Source of the DNA: Bacteroidota bacterium
GTDB taxonomy: Bacteria > Bacteroidota > Ignavibacteria > Kryptoniales > JAKASW01
DNA: 5,871 nucleotides
Direction: 5' to 3'
Assembly: GCA_021789755.1 (NCBI GenBank)
Contig: JAJYJD010000234.1
Coordinates: 1 to 5,871, forward strand
Notes under the pieces: generated by a model
Database searches by the model: none
What the model was told of the DNA's origin: nothing
Seen by the model: only the letters and a program-made list of their open reading frames with translations
Program-made: the position numbers and the translations under genes
Shown: piece by piece, positions 1 through 5,871 of the stretch
Layout: the number at the start of each line of letters is the position of its first letter
Position numbering within the stretch: position 1 is the stretch's first letter

Positions 1-110
1 CAGCGACTGTTATCACCATAAATGAGATCGGTCCTCATCTCCAGGGAACTGGATTTTGCGGACGGATTCGAAGAATTTATAAAGGAAAACTTCGGAGATA
101 GAACACACCA
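1..110 (+). other. Upstream flank of larA-like gene; possible end of a truncated upstream gene
   Basis: No gene can be named here. The frame beginning at base 3 is open from the window edge to a TAG at 99-101, ten bases before the next gene, and could be the last 32 codons of an upstream gene. Its first half reads like protein (VITINEIGPHLQGTGF) but its end is basic and unremarkable. A second frame, ATG at 22, reads through a more protein-like acidic stretch (FADGFEEFIKENFGD) and runs into the start of the larA-like gene. The two half-plausible frames could mean a frameshifted gene end or simply spacer. The only Shine-Dalgarno-like string for the next gene is GGAG at 94-97, a long 13 bases from the ATG. 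Confidence 0.2.
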
Positions 111-1382
111 ATGCTATTCTACGGTAAGGGCTCTGCCAATCTGAGTCTCTCGCGGGAAGATTTGAAGGCGGCGCTGTACGAGGCACTCGATAAATTGGGC
201 GCCCGGAAAAAAGTTCTGGCTATTCCGCCAGATATCACGAGGCTTCATTCCCAGTCGGGAATACTGACGGAGTATGCTTGGCAATACTACAAAGACAGGT
301 TGTCCGACATACTTCCTTCTATCGGCACTCACGTCCCGATGACTGAGAAGGAAATCGGGATCATGTACGGAGAGACGCCGAAGCGACTTTTTCGCGTGCA
401 CGACTGGCGGGAAGGTTTCGTGACACTCGGAGACGTGCCGGCTGATTATGTCCGACAGGTTTCCGGCGGTGCCGTCGATTTTCCGATCCCGTTCCAGGTA
501 GACAAACTCGTGGCTCAAGGCGGTCATGACCTCATTCTGTCCGTCGGACAGGTTGTGCCTCATGAAGTCATCGGGATGGCGAATCACAACAAGAACGTGT
601 TTATCGGCACGGGCGGAAAAGAAGGAATAAACAAAACTCATTTTCTCGGTGCGGCGTACGGCCTCGAGAGGATAATGGGCCGCGCTGATACACCCGTTAA
701 GAGAGTCCTGAACTACGGCACCGAACATTTTGCGAGGCATCTCCCCATAGTGTACGTGTTGACGGTCGTCGATAAAGATGAATCGGACCGTATTGTGGTG
801 AGAGGACTCTTTATCGGTGATGACATGGAGTGTTTCAATCTCGCGGCAGCGCTGTCTCTGAAGGTGAATTTCTTCATGCTCGACAGGCCGCTGAAGAAAG
901 TTGTCGTATATCTCGACCCCACCGAATTCAAGTCCACGTGGCTCGGCAACAAATCCGTTTACAGGACTCGTATGGCCATCGCAGACGGCGGCGACTTGAT
1001 CGTACTCGCTCCCGGGCTGAAGGAATTCGGAGAGGATGCAGGCAACGATGTCATAATCAGGAAGTACGGTTACGTGGGGACGCCGAAAGTTCTGGACTAC
1101 GTAAGAAAGAATGACGATTTGAAGAATAGCCTTGGCGCCGCAGCCCATTTGATACATGGTTCTTCGGAAGACCGGTTTTCGATCACATACTGTCCCGGTC
1201 ACCTGTCAAAAGAAGAGATTGAAAGTGTAAATCTCGGTTACGCCGACATCAATGAGATGATGAGACGGTACGATCCGAAGAAACTCAGGGACGGCATGAA
1301 CAAAATGCCCGGCGGCGAAGAGGTCTTTTACATTTCAAATCCCGCCCTTGGACTATGGGCACATAAGGATCGTTTCAAATAG
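111..1382 (+). CDS. LarA-family (DUF2088) nickel-pincer-type 2-hydroxyacid racemase/epimerase
   Basis: This 423-residue protein belongs to the lactate racemase LarA superfamily. These cytoplasmic enzymes invert the C2 configuration of 2-hydroxyacids by hydride transfer to a nickel-pincer nucleotide made by LarB, LarC and LarE. By-eye comparison with Lactobacillus plantarum LarA finds the key residues in order: PPDITR (D41, R44, matching D72/R75), GTHVPMTEKE (H74, matching H108), VVPH (H151, matching H174), K161 (matching the cofactor-tethering K184) and H177 (matching H200). The spacings H151-K161 (10) and H151-H177 (26) are exactly those of LarA. The loop around the lysine is unusual: NHNK instead of the common GGRK. 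The C-terminal substrate region has YRTRM at 284-288 where LarA has Tyr294-Gln295...Lys298, so the lysine is apparently Met here. This argues against plain lactate racemase and for another substrate, possibly a sugar acid such as gluconate, given the neighbours. The ATG at 111 is the only sensible start, because a TAG in frame lies at 99-101. Family certain, substrate unknown. Confidence 0.9.
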   Translation: MLFYGKGSANLSLSREDLKAALYEALDKLGARKKVLAIPPDITRLHSQSGILTEYAWQYYKDRLSDILPSIGTHVPMTEKEIGIMYGETPKRLFRVHDWREGFVTLGDVPADYVRQVSGGAVDFPIPFQVDKLVAQGGHDLILSVGQVVPHEVIGMANHNKNVFIGTGGKEGINKTHFLGAAYGLERIMGRADTPVKRVLNYGTEHFARHLPIVYVLTVVDKDESDRIVVRGLFIGDDMECFNLAAALSLKVNFFMLDRPLKKVVVYLDPTEFKSTWLGNKSVYRTRMAIADGGDLIVLAPGLKEFGEDAGNDVIIRKYGYVGTPKVLDYVRKNDDLKNSLGAAAHLIHGSSEDRFSITYCPGHLSKEEIESVNLGYADINEMMRRYDPKKLRDGMNKMPGGEEVFYISNPALGLWAHKDRFK

Positions 1383-1606
1383 ATCGGATTAATTCGAAGT
1401 TCGGTGGAATAAAAGAACACGAATATAGCGGATGAAATGACGGTCCAAGTACTGATGCCGAGCATCAAGAGGACATCGGAATTGCAATTCGTGTCTTTGG
1501 AAAAGACTGATGGAGATTTGTCTTATCCGTGTTATTCCCTTGTCGCTTCTGAGCGGCATAACATATTCGGGTTCGGCAAGAAGACGACTCTTAATTATTA
1601 ATTCAA

Positions 1607-1615
1607 AAGGAAAGG
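1607..1615 (+). promoter_or_regulatory. Ribosome binding site of gnd
   Basis: A double purine stretch, AAGGAAAGG, ends four bases before the ATG at 1620. The first AAGGA sits at a standard spacing of 8 bases. This fixes the gnd start. The preceding 237-bp spacer has no recognisable terminator. It has only a weak 6-bp stem (GTCGCT 1542-1547 with AGCGGC 1552-1557, one G-T pair) with no T tract, and I could not name promoter boxes with confidence. Confidence 0.6.
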
Positions 1616-1619
1616 CAGC

Positions 1620-3074
1620 ATGTCACAGAAAGCAGATATCGGGTTGATCGGGTTGGCGGTTATGGGCGAAAATCTTGTGCTGAACATGGAAAGCAGGGGC
1701 TTCACCGTCGCGGTGTTCAATCGCACGGTCGAGAAGGTGACCCGCTTTGTGGAAGGTCGTGCGAAGGGAAAGAATGTTGTCGGGGCGCACAGCATCGAAG
1801 AGCTTGTCTTATCGCTTAGGACGCCGCGGAAGATTATGCTGATGGTCAAGGCCGGGAAGCCGGTCGACGAGTTCATCGAGCTTCTGATTCCTCACCTGGA
1901 AAAAGGAGATATAATAATAGACGGCGGGAATTCGCATTTCCCGGATACGATTCGCAGGACCAGGTACCTTGAAAGCAAAGGCTTGCTTTATATCGGCACA
2001 GGAGTTTCCGGCGGAGAAGAGGGCGCGTTGAGGGGACCTTCGATAATGCCCGGCGGCTCTCCGAACGCGTGGCCTCATGTGAAACCGATATTCCAGTCGA
2101 TCGCAGCGAAAGTCGAGGACGGCACACCATGCTGCGACTGGGTCGGCAGTGACGGAGCAGGACACTTCGTGAAGATGGTCCATAACGGAATAGAATATGG
2201 CGACATGCAGCTCATCACAGAGGCGTATCAGACAATGAAGGAACTCCTCGGCATGAATGCCGGAGAAATTCACGAGGTTTTCAAGAAATGGAATACCGGT
2301 GATTTAAACAGCTACCTGATCGAGATAACAAGAGACATACTTGCATACAAAGACACCGACGGGAAGCCGCTCGTCGATAAGATACTCGACACCGCAGGTC
2401 AGAAGGGAACGGGTAAATGGACGAGTGAGACCTCTCTGGATCTTGGTATTCCGCTTACACTGATAAGCGAAGCGGTCTACGGGCGGTGCCTTTCAGCCAT
2501 GAAGGAAGAGCGAGTCGAGGCATCGAAGGTGCTGTGTGGGCCGAAACCGTCGTTCAAAGGCGACAAAGCGGCGTTCCTGGCCGACCTGGAAATGGCGCTG
2601 TACGCATCAAAGCTGGTTTCGTACGCGCAGGGTTTCACGCTGCTTCGCGCCGCCGCAGAAGAATACAAGTGGAGCCTGAACTACGGCGGGATTGCGCTTC
2701 TCTGGAGAGGCGGCTGCATTATCCGGAGCATATTCCTCGGGAAGATAAAGGAAGCGTTCGACAAAACTCCGAATCTCAGCAATCTGTTGCTCGATCCCTT
2801 CTTCAAAGAGAAGATCGAGCGGTCGCAGGACGGCTGGCGAAGAGTCGTCTCGACCGCGGTGATGAACGGGATTTGGGTCCCGGCGTTCTCGACGGCGCTC
2901 AACTATTTCGACGGCTACCGGAACTCGCGACTTCCGGCGAACCTGTTGCAGGCGCAGCGAGATTACTTCGGGGCGCACCAGTACGAGCGCGTCGATAAGC
3001 CGCGCGGAGAATTTTTCCATACGAACTGGACCGGACGCGGCGGAGAAACGGCTTCATCGACGTACCTGGCATGA
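1620..3074 (+). CDS. gnd: 6-phosphogluconate dehydrogenase, decarboxylating
   Basis: This cytoplasmic enzyme of the oxidative pentose phosphate pathway converts 6-phospho-D-gluconate to D-ribulose 5-phosphate and CO2 with reduction of NADP+. At 484 residues it is of the normal long, homodimeric class (E. coli Gnd has 468). The N-terminal Rossmann domain carries the fingerprint GLAVMGEN (11-18). After the second strand it has NRT (34-36), the signature of NADP rather than NAD preference. The substrate site includes DGGNSHFPDT (101-110), GVSGGEEGALRGPSIMPGG (128-146) and the catalytic segment GHFVKMVHNGIEYGD with K185, N189 and E192, equivalent to sheep K183, N187 and E190. The family string GQKGTGKW is at 260-267. 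The C-terminal tail that reaches into the partner subunit has R447 and H453, and ends in FFHTNWTGRGG followed by a short extension. No residue is missing. It lies 237 bp after the larA-like gene and 220 bp before the kinase, probably with its own promoter. Confidence 0.97.
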   Translation: MSQKADIGLIGLAVMGENLVLNMESRGFTVAVFNRTVEKVTRFVEGRAKGKNVVGAHSIEELVLSLRTPRKIMLMVKAGKPVDEFIELLIPHLEKGDIIIDGGNSHFPDTIRRTRYLESKGLLYIGTGVSGGEEGALRGPSIMPGGSPNAWPHVKPIFQSIAAKVEDGTPCCDWVGSDGAGHFVKMVHNGIEYGDMQLITEAYQTMKELLGMNAGEIHEVFKKWNTGDLNSYLIEITRDILAYKDTDGKPLVDKILDTAGQKGTGKWTSETSLDLGIPLTLISEAVYGRCLSAMKEERVEASKVLCGPKPSFKGDKAAFLADLEMALYASKLVSYAQGFTLLRAAAEEYKWSLNYGGIALLWRGGCIIRSIFLGKIKEAFDKTPNLSNLLLDPFFKEKIERSQDGWRRVVSTAVMNGIWVPAFSTALNYFDGYRNSRLPANLLQAQRDYFGAHQYERVDKPRGEFFHTNWTGRGGETASSTYLA

Positions 3075-3088
3075 AGGATGAACACTCG

Positions 3089-3235
3089 AACCACTAAACT
3101 CTAAATCCTTAACAAATTCGAATGTCCAATTTCTTTGATTGTGAAACGGATGTGTCGTCCATCCACCAATGCCCTTCGCTGAATGCATGGGTCTTTTTGA
3201 GTTTTGGATTTGTTTAGAGTCTAGCATTTAGGGTT
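3089..3235. repeat. Long imperfect inverted repeat with CTAAA-rich arms (palindromic intergenic element)
   Basis: The left arm (3089-3122) and right arm (3203-3235) are imperfect reverse complements over about 33 bases. Shared blocks, read on the left-arm strand, are AACC, CTAAA, CTA and AACAAAT(T/C)C, with roughly 25 of 31 positions matching and one single-base gap. The arms flank about 80 bases of less symmetrical sequence containing a small GGATG/CATCC hairpin (3148-3164). The element fills most of the gnd-kinase gap and is AT-rich, unlike the flanking genes. It lacks a stem followed by a T tract, so it is not a classic intrinsic terminator. The design resembles palindromic dispersed elements (REP- or MITE-like) found between genes in many environmental bacteria. 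Whether it recurs in this genome cannot be seen here. Confidence 0.6.
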
Positions 3236-3283
3236 CAGGTTTTCTTAAGAAGTGTTGTAGAACATGACTACAAAACAATAAAC

Positions 3284-3288
3284 AGGGA
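3284..3288 (+). promoter_or_regulatory. Ribosome binding site of the KDG-kinase-like gene
   Basis: AGGGA lies six bases before the ATG at 3295 and supports that start. No other ATG in this frame lies close upstream with a comparable purine stretch. Confidence 0.55.
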
Positions 3289-3294
3289 TTTGAT

Positions 3295-4377
3295 ATGAGC
3301 AATGATCTTATTGTACCGCAAAAAGGCGCGCTGGACTTCGTGTCTCTCGGCGCACTCGTGCATAGGCTCGATCCGGGCATAATACCCTTCCGGAAGGCGA
3401 CAGAGTGCAGGATTCACGTCAGCGGCGGAGAGTTCAATGTAGCTGCAAACCTGGCTGATTGCTTTCAGCTTAATACCGGCATCGTGTCGGCTATGGTCGA
3501 TTACCCGATCGGCGATTTGATCGCAGAGCGGGTTAAAGCCATGGGTGTCAAACCGTTTTACAAACGTTTCAAGCATAACGGTGTCAACGGCCCGAACATG
3601 GCGACCGTATACAGTGACACGGGACACGGCATCAGGCCGCCCGTCGTGTTTTACAACCGCGCCAACGAGGCCGCGGCCCAGCTAAGGCCGGGTGATTTCG
3701 ACTGGAACGCCGTCTTTGCAGCCGGGGTCCGCTGGTTCCACAGCGGCGGAATCTTCGCCGCCCTTTCCGAGTCAACCGGCGAACTCATAATCGAAGGGAT
3801 GAAGGCTGCAAAGAAAGCCGGAGCGATAGTCAGCTTCGATCTCAACTTCCGCGAGAAACTCTGGAACATCTGGGGCGGGCAGAAGAAGGCGGTCGAGGTG
3901 ATCGCGCGCATCGCAGAGAACGTCGATGTTATGGTCGGCAACGAAGAAGATCTGCAGAAAGGTCTCGGCATACCTGGGCCGGAAGTTGCAGCGAAATCAA
4001 AGCTCGATCCGAGCACCTTCTTCGGAATGATCGACAAAGTGGTCGCGAAATATCCGAATGTCAGAGTCGTGGCTACAACGCTCCGCGAGGTCCATTCGAC
4101 GAACCATCATGGATGGGGTGCGGTAGCGTGGGTGAACGGCAAGCCGTACACTTCACCTACTGCCGATCTGAACGTGCTCGACCGCGTCGGCGGAGGAGAC
4201 GGGTTCGCGTCCGGTTTTTTCTACGGATTGCTGACCGGCGAGACTCCTGAAGAAGCCGTGAGGCTCGGATGGGCACACGGGGCTTTGCTTACGACGTTCC
4301 CCGGCGACACTACGATGGCGACCGTAGACCAGGTCCGTGCATTCGCGAAGGGCGGCTCGGCAAGAATACAGCGGTAG
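3295..4377 (+). CDS. kdgK: PfkB-family sugar kinase, probably 2-keto-3-deoxygluconate (KDG) kinase
   Basis: This 360-residue ribokinase/PfkB-family protein transfers phosphate from ATP to a sugar or sugar acid. The N-terminal signature is SGGEFNVAANLA (43-54), where GGxxxNxA binds substrate. The C-terminal signature is DRVGGGDGFASGFFYGLL (296-313), with the anion hole GGGD and catalytic base D302. Between them lies DLNFREKLW (182-190), the D-N-R-LW pattern typical of KDG kinases. VGNEEDL (214-220) is the family's NxxE motif, which binds magnesium and phosphate. Near the end, HGALLTTFPGDTTMATVDQV (328-347) resembles the PGD-containing tail of KDG kinases rather than ribokinase or fructokinase. 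KDG kinase makes 2-keto-3-deoxy-6-phosphogluconate, which an aldolase outside this window would cleave to pyruvate and glyceraldehyde 3-phosphate. It is complete and undamaged. Family sure; KDG as substrate likely but not proven; other ketose or sugar-acid kinases remain possible. Confidence 0.8.
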   Translation: MSNDLIVPQKGALDFVSLGALVHRLDPGIIPFRKATECRIHVSGGEFNVAANLADCFQLNTGIVSAMVDYPIGDLIAERVKAMGVKPFYKRFKHNGVNGPNMATVYSDTGHGIRPPVVFYNRANEAAAQLRPGDFDWNAVFAAGVRWFHSGGIFAALSESTGELIIEGMKAAKKAGAIVSFDLNFREKLWNIWGGQKKAVEVIARIAENVDVMVGNEEDLQKGLGIPGPEVAAKSKLDPSTFFGMIDKVVAKYPNVRVVATTLREVHSTNHHGWGAVAWVNGKPYTSPTADLNVLDRVGGGDGFASGFFYGLLTGETPEEAVRLGWAHGALLTTFPGDTTMATVDQVRAFAKGGSARIQR

Positions 4378-4713
4378 AAGGTCTGATGACATCACCTGCG
4401 GGGGCAATGGCTCGGATGGTGACGGTCACATTCCCGTCGAATAGACTGAGCCTCCCGCATGGGCTCAAACCGCAGACGTCGCTGTCACATTGCGGCTGTT
4501 TAACCCTGAAATCCGACATAGGATGAGACGGCTGGTAAAAAGCGGGAATAATACGTCAGAGTGAACGCCCTGTCGAAGATGGTGGTGGAAATGAAGGGGT
4601 TTGGGGTGGAGGTTCAAATGTGTGGGCCGAAAGGGCGGATAAGCTGGCACAGTGCACCGATGATGGAGAAGCGAGCGGATCAAGGAAGAGAAATCGGGGG
4701 TTGAAATTACAGG
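4378..4713. other. 336-bp stretch without a convincing gene; G-rich on the plus strand
   Basis: Nothing here translates into a recognisable protein on either strand. Visible structures are an interrupted palindrome GTGAC-G-GTCAC (4419-4429), a six-pair stem GAGCCT/GGGCTC (4449-4454 with 4462-4467) and a CCGCA/TGCGG pair (4471-4475 with 4492-4496). None has a T tract, so no terminator is claimed for the kinase gene. From about 4570 to 4735 the plus strand is strongly purine-rich with runs GGTGGTGG and GGGGTTTGGGGTGGAGG. A 47-codon frame from GTG 4561 to TGA 4704 exists but has no ribosome site and no recognisable content. The right part probably includes the 3' end of the IS1380 element, whose terminal repeat I could not locate. 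Confidence 0.5.
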
Positions 4714-5219
4714 TCAGGCGGGAGCCGGTGCGCGAGTAATCTTGAGGAAAGTTTCGTTGACGCGGTTGAAGGTTTGGATTGTGGTTGCGACTCTGCAATG
4801 GTGTAGCGGGCATGGAAGACAACGCGAGCTGGAAGATAGAGCCAGTAGCGTCGGAGACTCTGTAAAATCCTCGTGCGCCAGTCGCTGCCGAAGTAATTCT
4901 GTTTAAGAAGTTGGACGAGATTGAAGGCGAAGACACCAGTGGCGAAGTAAAGACTGTTGGCCGAGAATTGCCCGCATGGGAAGTGATCCGTGTTGTAGTG
5001 GTTCTTGAGTTCTCCCATCATCCGTTCCATCTCTCCGCGTTTGTTGTGGAAGTGAATGACGGAATTTGTATCTCGCTCTTCTCCTCGAACATTAGTTGCG
5101 ATGATCCAGTAGTGAAAGACTCCTTCGAATAGATCGGACTGTTTTCCCCTGTCTGTTCCTTTTATGACAAGGCGGAAAGCTTCCTTAGACTTCTGCATAG
5201 TGTGGATCGTCTCACCTTT
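4714..5219 (-). pseudogene. IS1380-family DDE transposase, C-terminal remnant, N-terminally truncated and frameshifted
   Basis: The minus strand encodes the C-terminal third of an IS1380-family transposase. Reading from about 5219, it gives KGETIHTMQKSKEAFRLVIK, then DLFEGVFHYWIIATN, then the diagnostic catalytic block HFHNKRGEMERMMGELK (coordinates about 5048-5004), whose RG-x-x-E supplies the third acidic residue (Glu at 5025-5027). PCGQFSANSLYFATGVFAFN follows. The usual N-terminal region with the first two catalytic aspartates is absent. In frame, a TAA lies at 5220-5222 and the sequence beyond belongs to an RHS gene. The uninterrupted frame from ATG 5198 ends at 4707, but its last 30 residues are low-complexity nonsense. 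Shifting frame at about 4791-4793 restores a natural tail (VATTIQTFNRVNETFLKITR) ending at TGA 4714-4716. This points to loss of one base. The element cannot make a working transposase. No terminal inverted repeats or target duplication were identified. Confidence 0.82.
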
Positions 5220-5230
5220 TTACCCATCAA
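4714..5230 (-). mobile_element. Partial IS1380-family insertion sequence
   Basis: The extent of the insertion sequence is given by the transposase remnant. Its upstream end (right side) is cut off where the RHS reading frame begins, near 5217-5250. Its downstream end lies somewhere left of 4714 and could not be placed. Because the transposase N-terminus and one end are missing, this is a dead relic rather than a complete element. Confidence 0.65.
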
Positions 5231-5871
5231 TGTTTATGCCCGCGATCGCGGATTTAAGGTCCTATGACCCGCAGGGAGATATAACAGAGAAAAGTTATAT
5301 TGACTCCGATTGGAGAAACGTAGCGTTCTATACGGACTACGCTTATGACCAGGCAGGACGATTGGAGACGGTGAAGACGACGACAGGAAACGGCATCTAT
5401 ACCACCGAGGGTGCATACGACTATTTCGCCTCAGGGAAGCCGAGTCGCCTTGCGCTTGGTTCGCTGCCAGCCGCAACCGTCACATACAACTACAAGGAAC
5501 GGGACTGGGTGACGAACATAAGCGCATCACAGTACTGGGAGCACCTCGGCTACAACGTGAGTTCGGAAATCGGCGGCACGCCGCAGTTTAATGGGAACAT
5601 AAGCTGGGAAACGTATTACATGGCCGGCCTGAATTACCAGGATCCATACGGTCTTTACCTTCCGACTTCCACAGTCGGATACTCGTATTTGTACGACAAC
5701 TTGAGCAGATTAACCAGGGGAACATTCGGCTTCTATGCTGACGATGGAGACGGACGCATCTTGTGGCGACCACCGGAAGGCTCATACAACATGCCGACGA
5801 TAACCTATGACAACGATGGGAACATAAATAACCTTGAGAGGAACGGCAGTGGAACAGGTGCGATGGATCGG
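5230..5871 (+). CDS. RHS/YD-repeat protein fragment, 5' truncated at IS junction and running off the window
   Basis: This plus-strand frame is open from the IS junction to the last base (214 codons counted from ATG 5230; ATG 5236 is in the same frame). It encodes YD-type repeats of the RHS superfamily: YDPQGDI (12-18), YAYDQAGRL (37-45), VTYNYKERDWVTNI (84-97), FNGNISWE (120-127), YSYLYDNLSRLTRG (151-164) and ITYDNDGNINNLERNG (191-206). The NGNI segment followed by Y-YD-LxRL and then YDxxGNI usually sits just before the conserved RHS core. RHS proteins are very large secreted or surface shells, often polymorphic toxins with a variable C-terminal tip. Here there is no signal peptide, no long N-terminal shell and no Shine-Dalgarno before either ATG, so the start is nominal and the true 5' part has been lost or displaced. 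Codons favour C or G in third position as in the metabolic genes. Whether it is expressed is unknown. Confidence 0.78.
   Translation, partial: MFMPAIADLRSYDPQGDITEKSYIDSDWRNVAFYTDYAYDQAGRLETVKTTTGNGIYTTEGAYDYFASGKPSRLALGSLPAATVTYNYKERDWVTNISASQYWEHLGYNVSSEIGGTPQFNGNISWETYYMAGLNYQDPYGLYLPTSTVGYSYLYDNLSRLTRGTFGFYADDGDGRILWRPPEGSYNMPTITYDNDGNINNLERNGSGTGAMDR
5240..5251. repeat. 12-bp perfect palindrome at the IS/RHS junction
   Basis: CCGCGATCGCGG is a perfect palindrome that includes GCGATCGC. It falls a few bases inside the RHS side of the junction and is in frame with the RHS reading frame, where it encodes part of PAIAD. It may be accidental, a methylation or restriction site, or linked to the rearrangement. 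Confidence 0.5.

Noticed and set aside
114..1202. A 362-codon open frame antisense to the LarA homologue
   Set aside because: It lies wholly inside a gene whose plus-strand product has clear catalytic residues. Its own translation is Cys-, His- and Arg-rich with no recognisable domain, so it is a codon-bias shadow.
1542..1557. Small stem GTCGCT-TCTG-AGCGGC in the larA-gnd spacer as a terminator
   Set aside because: It is only six pairs with one G-T, is not followed by T residues, and stands too near gnd to be persuasive.
3089..3235. CRISPR array or telomere-like tandem repeat reading of the CTAAA motifs
   Set aside because: The motifs are arranged as two inverted arms rather than regularly spaced direct repeats, and there are no spacers or cas genes.
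4379..4397. AGGT..GATGACATC..ACCT dyad just after the kinase stop as a terminator
   Set aside because: The hairpin would have a one-base loop and no T tract.
4310..4519. A minus-strand 69-codon frame containing NVTVTIRAIAPAG, which looks faintly protein-like
   Set aside because: It overlaps the end of the kinase gene, has no start signal, and the rest of the translation is Pro/Ser/Arg-rich nonsense.
4561..4704. A 47-codon frame starting with GTG, between the kinase gene and the IS relic
   Set aside because: It has no ribosome binding site, no recognisable motif and unusual Gly/Met-rich composition in a purine-rich tract. It is not supported as a gene.
4707..5198. Treating the ATG 5198 to 4707 frame as an intact small transposase gene
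   Set aside because: Homologous residues continue upstream of the ATG to the stop at 5220-5222, and the last 30 residues are out of frame with the true tail. This is a broken fragment, not a gene with a real start.
5234..5476. Minus-strand 80-codon frame opposite the RHS fragment
   Set aside because: The plus strand in this stretch gives clear YD repeats, so the opposite frame is a shadow.

Overview
This window looks like a piece of chromosome from an uncultured or little-studied Gram-negative bacterium of mid GC content. The mix of genes (a LarA-family hydroxyacid racemase, an NADP-type 6-phosphogluconate dehydrogenase, a PfkB/KDG-type kinase, an IS1380-family transposase remnant and a YD-repeat RHS protein) is common in the FCB group (Ignavibacteria, Bacteroidota and relatives). 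That placement is an impression from protein style, not a demonstrated assignment.

Left part (1-4377): three intact plus-strand metabolic genes. First is a nickel-pincer-type LarA homologue (111-1382), then 6-phosphogluconate dehydrogenase gnd (1620-3074), then a sugar kinase resembling 2-keto-3-deoxygluconate kinase (3295-4377). They are separated by 237 bp and 220 bp, so they need not form one tight operon. All three fit sugar-acid metabolism. Some LarA homologues epimerise D-gluconate at C2. That would give D-mannonate, whose dehydration product KDG is the substrate of KDG kinase, while gnd drains 6-phosphogluconate into the pentose phosphate pathway. The LarA substrate here is inferred, and no mannonate dehydratase or LarB/C/E maturation gene is in view. 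The gap between gnd and the kinase holds a long imperfect inverted repeat (3089-3235) with CTAAA-rich arms, which looks like a dispersed palindromic intergenic element.

Right part (4378-5871): a decayed accessory region. About 336 bp without a convincing gene (4378-4713) is followed by a minus-strand C-terminal fragment of an IS1380-family transposase (4714-5219), which has lost its N-terminal part and carries one frameshift near 4791. It abuts, at about 5217-5250, a plus-strand reading frame that stays open to the window edge (about 5230-5871). This frame encodes YD repeats and the segment that normally lies just before the RHS core domain. No start codon typical of a full RHS protein is present. 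The fragment therefore appears to be the 3' part of a large polymorphic-toxin or cell-surface RHS gene whose 5' part was lost or displaced at the IS junction. The core and any variable C-terminal tip would lie beyond the right edge.
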